This document shows, piece after piece, positions 59,258-64,000 of a DNA stretch of 64,000 nt; position 1 is the stretch's first letter, and every line of letters begins with the position of its first letter. The stretch covers positions 1,781,501 to 1,845,500 of the forward strand of contig NZ_CP063120.1 of the NCBI RefSeq assembly GCF_014931395.1, read 5' to 3'. The notes beneath the pieces were generated by a model, which made no database searches, was not told the origin of the DNA, and was given only the letters and a program-made list of their open reading frames with translations. Source of the DNA: Haemophilus parainfluenzae (GTDB lineage Bacteria > Pseudomonadota > Gammaproteobacteria > Enterobacterales > Pasteurellaceae). Made by a program: the position numbers and the translations under genes.

Positions 59258-60298
59258 TCACTCCCTTACACTGAGCTTTATATTTGGATTATTTTCAGGT
59301 TTTCCTAAAAAACTAATCCAGCCCAACATTGCATTTTTTTCATCTCCTAGCTTTATACCAGTAACCTGTTTAGGTTTCATTTTTAATCTTAAATCCCAAG
59401 CAAATTGATCCTTTAAGATAAAAGAGACAAAATTAGATAAAATTTTATAATTAGAGCCATTAGGTAAAAAGGACAAAAATTGCTTCCTAGATAAGTTGTT
59501 TAATTGTAATTCAAATTTACCCGAACGATCTTGTATTCTTGAACCTAATGTGAAGTTTTCCCCTAAACAACTTCTACCCTTTAATCCAATCCCATTTATC
59601 CTAGACATTATACCTAGACGATTCTGCTGATCTTGTGGTATATCAACATATCTAAAAACCCATTCATCTAAAGAAACATCTTTAATTTCAAAACATTGAG
59701 ATACTAGTCTACAAATAACATCTCTTGAACGACTAGAGTTTACTAGTGCTCCTAAATTAGCTAATAGTTTGCTAGCATCAATACCCAAAAATTCTCGAGT
59801 TTGTTTATGGTCAAGTCCAACTAATGAAAATAATTTATTAGAAAAAGAATCTGTGGCTCCATCTTTAAAATTAATATAATAACGATACTTTCTCCATATA
59901 TGATGAAGAAAAAATATTAACCTATGATTAAACAAATTAATGAAATCAATTAATTTAGTTTCTTTATGTAAGTATTCTGCAGCTAAATTTTCTAAGTAAT
60001 ATGTAGGTAAAGGCGATTGAGTTCCTTGTAAACCAAGAAAACTGACCTCTAATGTATATTTTCCTTTTTCACCAACAGATACATCGATAATATCTCTTGT
60101 TGGAAAGCCTAGTCCTGCATACGATGTAAATCGAATAATTTCTTTATCTGGTTGGATATTTAATGTATCACATATATCAACATTTTCTAGCTTATGTAAT
60201 ATTTCTACCAATTGAAAAAAATTATATTTACGTAATACTATTTTATTTAATTCATCCATCTCTACATTAGGCTTTTCTGTCCTAGCTGAATAGGCCAT
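59258..60298 (-). CDS. tssG: T6SS baseplate protein TssG
   Basis: TssG forms the baseplate wedge with TssE, TssF and TssK. The 346-residue product has the family start FFQLVEILHKLENV, IRFTSYAGLGFPTRDI, a phage gpJ-like FLGLQGTQSPLPTYYLENLA and FINLFNHRLIFFLHHIWRKYRYY. The ATG at 60298 lies 37 bases inside the end of tssF and is preceded by a strong AGGAGG at 7-8 bases, so the overlap is real and coupled. Confidence 0.95.
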   Translation of the reverse strand: MAYSARTEKPNVEMDELNKIVLRKYNFFQLVEILHKLENVDICDTLNIQPDKEIIRFTSYAGLGFPTRDIIDVSVGEKGKYTLEVSFLGLQGTQSPLPTYYLENLAAEYLHKETKLIDFINLFNHRLIFFLHHIWRKYRYYINFKDGATDSFSNKLFSLVGLDHKQTREFLGIDASKLLANLGALVNSSRSRDVICRLVSQCFEIKDVSLDEWVFRYVDIPQDQQNRLGIMSRINGIGLKGRSCLGENFTLGSRIQDRSGKFELQLNNLSRKQFLSFLPNGSNYKILSNFVSFILKDQFAWDLRLKMKPKQVTGIKLGDEKNAMLGWISFLGKPENNPNIKLSVRE

Positions 60299-62079
60299 TC
60301 AAAAACCTCCTGTGTTTCAATATTAACAATTTTTAATTTATGGAATGAATTAACACTTGAATAAAGAGAGAAAAAGTTAGAAAGAACACTTCCTAATAAA
60401 AATAATTCTCCCTCAGATTCAAAACCAGATTGGCTAACATATAAAGTTGACTGTAACCCTCTGATGGAAACACCTTTAAATAATCGATCTAAGGGTCTGG
60501 TTTCAATAGATTTTATTGCATCTAGCTTTTTTTGTGATATACGAGAATGTCTATGGCTATGCCAAGCTGGTAAATCATAAGTTTTTAGAATTTCTCTTAA
60601 CGTATCAATATTTAATATAGATAAATAATTTAATGAAGAACTAGAAATAAGTTTCCACGTAAGTGTCCCATCCATAATAGGATGTAATGGTAAAGAGGGT
60701 CGAGTAATATTACTAAAGGTAAATGAAGACGGAGCATATCTTCCCCCAATACAAATATCACCTACCTTTAAAGAAGTTGGTAAATCACGATTTGTACACA
60801 CCATATTAATAGATACACATTCGTTAGTATCAAGAATTAACTCTTCATCTCCTCTTACAAATGATATGTAATAATCAAATCCTGGAGAAAATAATGATGT
60901 CTTTGTCTTAGTTTTATAATAAAGAACAGTACGCCCTTTATGATATTCAAATTGATGTTGAAAACTCTCAAAAGGAACATAAATCCTTTCATTGCTATTA
61001 ATTTTTCCTCTTTTATTTGATTGATTTTGAACAAAACTAGCAACCTTATTAATTGCAAAGGTCTCATACCATTCTGGATGCTGATGACTGCCTTTAATTA
61101 AATATTCGGATTTAGAGCCATCCAACACTATATTTTCGCTATCATGTTCAAATAAATTTATAGCTGGAACACAATGTAAACGTAACGCTGATTTTCGAAC
61201 CTTTATATCAGATGGAAGAGGACGTGAAAAAGAAAAACGTAAACTGAATTCATTACATAGCTGGTCAGAAGATAACTTATTAAAACCTACAATATCTAAA
61301 AAAGAAAAACTATCTGGATAGCAAAAATATTCATAAAGTACCCTATATGCTAAACTTGAATTAGGGGAATATGGCAAAACCGATTCTTCTTGCTTAAATC
61401 CTACCGGTGAAAAACCTACAGTTGGAAGCTGATAAGATTTATCACCAACAACAAGTTCAACCCCATCCAAATAATTATTTAACCACAAATATAATTGTTG
61501 ATTCGTATAGTTATCTGCACCTAAGAAAAATTGTAATTTATTTAAATCTAATTCATTAACAGATAATTCATGATCTAATCTAAAATCAATGGAAATCACC
61601 GATTTATTATCAGTATTAAATAACTCAATATCTGAAATAGAAAATGGATTAAGCCATAAATCTCTGCAAGTTTGAAATGTGCATTGAAGAGCACCTTCAT
61701 CAATTATATTGCTATGCTCATCCACATAAGAAGTTTCTATTGGTTTACTAAACAAATACATCCCTTTAGAAATTAACTCTTGCGACTTTGCAACATCTTC
61801 ATTAGGATTAAACTCAATAATTGTCATGCTGGGAGTTGGGCGCAAATAATCTGGCCACAGCATATCAATCATACTATGAGTAAATTCAGGAAACTCATCT
61901 TCTATTTTGGCCTTTAAAGTTCCTGTTAAAAAAGCAAAACCTTCTAGTAAACGTTCTACGTCTGGATCAGAACTTTTTTCTGATAAAAAGTTAGAGATAT
62001 GCGGTTTTTCAATGGAAATTTGTTTTCCTAATTCCCTTAAATAATCCAGCTCATCTCTAAAATATTTTTCTAAACTCAT
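60262..62079 (-). CDS. tssF: T6SS baseplate protein TssF
   Basis: TssF is the large wedge component. The 605-residue chain begins MSLEKYFRDELDYLRELGKQISIEKPHISNFLSEKSSDPDVERLLEGFAFLTG, an intact family signature, followed by FPEFTHSMIDMLWPDYLRPTPSMTI. Its length is typical. It begins 5 bases after tssE with a weak ribosome site and depends on coupling. Confidence 0.96.
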   Translation of the reverse strand: MSLEKYFRDELDYLRELGKQISIEKPHISNFLSEKSSDPDVERLLEGFAFLTGTLKAKIEDEFPEFTHSMIDMLWPDYLRPTPSMTIIEFNPNEDVAKSQELISKGMYLFSKPIETSYVDEHSNIIDEGALQCTFQTCRDLWLNPFSISDIELFNTDNKSVISIDFRLDHELSVNELDLNKLQFFLGADNYTNQQLYLWLNNYLDGVELVVGDKSYQLPTVGFSPVGFKQEESVLPYSPNSSLAYRVLYEYFCYPDSFSFLDIVGFNKLSSDQLCNEFSLRFSFSRPLPSDIKVRKSALRLHCVPAINLFEHDSENIVLDGSKSEYLIKGSHQHPEWYETFAINKVASFVQNQSNKRGKINSNERIYVPFESFQHQFEYHKGRTVLYYKTKTKTSLFSPGFDYYISFVRGDEELILDTNECVSINMVCTNRDLPTSLKVGDICIGGRYAPSSFTFSNITRPSLPLHPIMDGTLTWKLISSSSLNYLSILNIDTLREILKTYDLPAWHSHRHSRISQKKLDAIKSIETRPLDRLFKGVSIRGLQSTLYVSQSGFESEGELFLLGSVLSNFFSLYSSVNSFHKLKIVNIETQEVFEWPIQLGQKSLM

Positions 62080-62084
62080 ATAAA

Positions 62085-62525
62085 CTACAAATCAGCCAAA
62101 TCTAGATAATAATGTCGATCATTATCTAAGTGCAAATTAAACACTATAGGATGTCCAATATATTCAATAGACAAAATTGCTTTAATTCGAAAACGTAAAC
62201 GTAAAGGTTCATCTTCATTAATCATTGGTTGAACATCTACATTTACAATTCTTGGTTCAAAATCAAGAATACATCTTTCTATAATTGATTTTACCCTTAT
62301 AGATATATCTACTGTATCAATTGTCGCATCATTTAAATCAGCGATACCCAACTCAGGAGCACTCTGAGATGCTCCTGGATGAGTATTTAATATACATAAA
62401 AGATTATATTTAATTGATTGAACTAGCTCTTTCAAAGAGGAGTGTTTATACGAAACTCCATTTCCCTGAATCCGTTCAAATAGACTAGCAGCGCCATCTC
62501 TATCCCAGTTTAATAATGCTGCCAT
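62085..62525 (-). CDS. tssE: T6SS baseplate protein TssE (gp25-like)
   Basis: TssE is the gp25-like protein that starts sheath polymerisation at the baseplate. The 146-residue product has the characteristic SLFERIQG near the N-terminus, KELVQSIKYNLLCILNTHPGASQSAPELGIADLND, and the C-terminal sheet LRLRFRIKAILSIEY and FNLHLDNDRHYYLDL. Length and order between tssC and tssF are standard. Confidence 0.95.
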   Translation of the reverse strand: MAALLNWDRDGAASLFERIQGNGVSYKHSSLKELVQSIKYNLLCILNTHPGASQSAPELGIADLNDATIDTVDISIRVKSIIERCILDFEPRIVNVDVQPMINEDEPLRLRFRIKAILSIEYIGHPIVFNLHLDNDRHYYLDLADL

Positions 62526-62533
62526 ATTTTAAT

Positions 62534-64000
62534 TTACTCCTTGTCTAAACGACCGACAAGTGATAATTCAAAATTAGAACCCATATATTTAAAATGAGGT
62601 CTAACTTTAATTGAAGATAAGAACCAACCTGGATCACCTTCTACATCAGAAACAGTAATCGAAGCACTACGGAAAGGTCTACGACTACGAACATCTGCAG
62701 GAGGATTTTCTTGATCAGCTACATACTGTTTCAACCAGGTGTTTAATTCTTTCTCTAAATCACCACGCTCTTTCCAAGAACCAATTTGTTCTCTTTGTAA
62801 AGTCTTTATATAATGTGCAATTCGAGTAATCATAAACGTGTAAGGTAACTGAGTACCTAATTTATAATTAGTTTCAGCAATTTTGCCCTCTTTCGTATTA
62901 GGAAATACTTTAGGTTTTTGAACTGAATTAGCGGAAAAGAATGCAGCATTATCACTACCTTTTCTCATTGTTAAAGCAATAAATCCTTCTTCAGCCAACT
63001 CAAATTCTCGACGGTCAGTAATTAGCACCTCTGTAGGAATTTTTGCGACTGTTTGTCCCATAGATTCATATAAATGCACAGGTAAATCATATACAGCCCC
63101 ACCACTTTGAGGTCCAATAATATTAGCGCACCAACGATATTTAGCAAAACTATCTGTTAAACAAGAAGCGAGTAAAAATGCACTATTCCCCCATAAGTAA
63201 TGCGAGTGCTTTTCGCTTACATTTTCTTCATAACCAAAACTCTTAACTGGGTTATCCATAACAGAATATGGTAATCGAACCAAGAAACGTGAAGCAGTTA
63301 AACCTAAACAACGAGAATCTTCTGATTCACGTAAAGCTCTCCATTTTGTGTAAACAGGGCTTTCAAATACTGATTTAAGGTCTTTAATTGCTGGTAGTTC
63401 AGTATAATCAGATATTCCAAAGAATTGTGGAGCAACAGAGGAGAGGAAAGGCGCATGAGACATTGCTCCAACAGCACTAACATACTGAAGTAATTTCATG
63501 TCTGGCGCTCTAGATGTGAATTCATAATTACCAATCACGGCCCCTATTGGCTCACCACCAAATTGACCATATCCTGATGAATAAACATGCTTATAGAAAC
63601 CAGATTGAACAATTTCAGGTGCAAACTCAAAATCATCAAGTAATTCATCTTTAGTTGCATGCAAAATATTAATTTTAATGTTTTCACGGAAATCTGTTTT
63701 ATCTACAAGTAATTTCAACGATCTCCAAGAGGATTCTAATTGTTGAAATTCACTATTATGTAAAATCTCATCTACTTGAATACTTAATTTTCTATCAATC
63801 TCAGCAATCATTCTATCAATTAATAGTTTATTAATTGGTTCTTCTTGACTATCTGTTGATAATATATTTGAGATAAATGCAGCAACACCTTGCTTTGCTA
63901 CATCATACCCTTCACTATCGGAGGCTATACGCGTATGAGACATAATTTCATCTAACAAAGATGATTGCTCTTGAGAAGATGATTCTGTAATTACTTGTTC
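62534..64000 (-). CDS. tssC: T6SS sheath protein TssC (VipB), cut by the right edge
   Basis: TssC is the larger sheath subunit. The visible chain includes the family signature SLLDEIMSHTRIASDSEGYDVAKQGVAAFISNIL, then FQQLESSWRSLKLLVDKTDF, EPIGAVIGNYEF, APFLSSVAPQFFGI, RFLVRLPYSVMDNPVKSFGYEE, and ends with FKYMGSNFELSLVGRLDKE. The frame stays open to base 64000 (EQVITESSSQEQSS precedes LLDEIM), so the true start and the preceding tssB lie outside. The TTG at 63958 is an internal leucine codon, not the start. Confidence 0.96.
   Translation of the reverse strand, partial: EQVITESSSQEQSSLLDEIMSHTRIASDSEGYDVAKQGVAAFISNILSTDSQEEPINKLLIDRMIAEIDRKLSIQVDEILHNSEFQQLESSWRSLKLLVDKTDFRENIKINILHATKDELLDDFEFAPEIVQSGFYKHVYSSGYGQFGGEPIGAVIGNYEFTSRAPDMKLLQYVSAVGAMSHAPFLSSVAPQFFGISDYTELPAIKDLKSVFESPVYTKWRALRESEDSRCLGLTASRFLVRLPYSVMDNPVKSFGYEENVSEKHSHYLWGNSAFLLASCLTDSFAKYRWCANIIGPQSGGAVYDLPVHLYESMGQTVAKIPTEVLITDRREFELAEEGFIALTMRKGSDNAAFFSANSVQKPKVFPNTKEGKIAETNYKLGTQLPYTFMITRIAHYIKTLQREQIGSWKERGDLEKELNTWLKQYVADQENPPADVRSRRPFRSASITVSDVEGDPGWFLSSIKVRPHFKYMGSNFELSLVGRLDKE

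Noticed and set aside
63956..63958. TTG as the start codon of tssC
   Set aside because: The frame is open to the window edge and the preceding residues (SSLLDEIM) fit the known TssC N-terminus, so the gene is simply cut by the edge.

Overview
The window is a chromosomal segment of a member of the Pasteurellaceae, most likely Haemophilus or Aggregatibacter. The main evidence is the 9-bp Haemophilus-type DNA uptake sequence AAGTGCGGT, of which I counted 37 exact copies on both strands by eye. The protein set also fits, with Haemophilus-type TehB, a fused-looking ComEA-like protein, sucABCD and YciO. The species cannot be fixed from sequence alone.

Layout. 1-1569: end of thiL (runs off the left edge), nusB and ribH, all on the minus strand. 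1675-11730: a glycogen operon on the minus strand, read malQ remnant-glgB-glgX-glgC-glgA-glgP. It has a recognisable promoter, a candidate CRP site and a terminator. 11869-14049: ycgN and glnS (minus). 14272-19538: a plus-strand MacA-MacB-outer membrane factor efflux set, followed by a histidine phosphatase. 19614-33586: ordinary housekeeping genes on both strands (mrp, metG, tehB, dapD, two lipoproteins, yecM, argS, smrB, prmB, an MFS transporter, cysB, rluB, yciO). 33709-39961: sucABCD (minus), the 2-oxoglutarate to succinate branch. 40111-41602: a ComEA-like helix-hairpin-helix protein with a very long charged linker, and a BAX-inhibitor-1 family membrane protein.

41776-64000 is different in character. 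It is visibly AT-richer, almost free of uptake sequences (2 exact copies in about 21 kb against 35 in the first 43 kb) and carries a type VI secretion system (T6SS) on the minus strand. Reading in the direction of transcription: tssC (cut by the right edge), tssE, tssF, tssG, tagH/fha, tssJ, tssK, tssL, tssH/clpV, tagO/vasI, tssA, tssM, a strong hairpin, then vgrG. The order matches the Vibrio cholerae vas cluster from vipB to vasK, but without the vasH regulator. tssB, hcp and any PAAR gene must lie outside the window.

The most interesting part is the vgrG end. VgrG has an unusual N-terminal extension of about 117 residues and a C-terminal extension of about 210-240 residues of unknown type. 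It is followed by two translationally coupled paralogous small proteins that look like the DUF4176 family, which I know mainly from Gram-positive type VII (LXG) toxin loci. After them come three orphan small genes with the look of immunity proteins. The whole is best read as an effector, adaptor and immunity module attached to a laterally acquired T6SS. Uptake sequences are also used here as terminators and as coding linkers.
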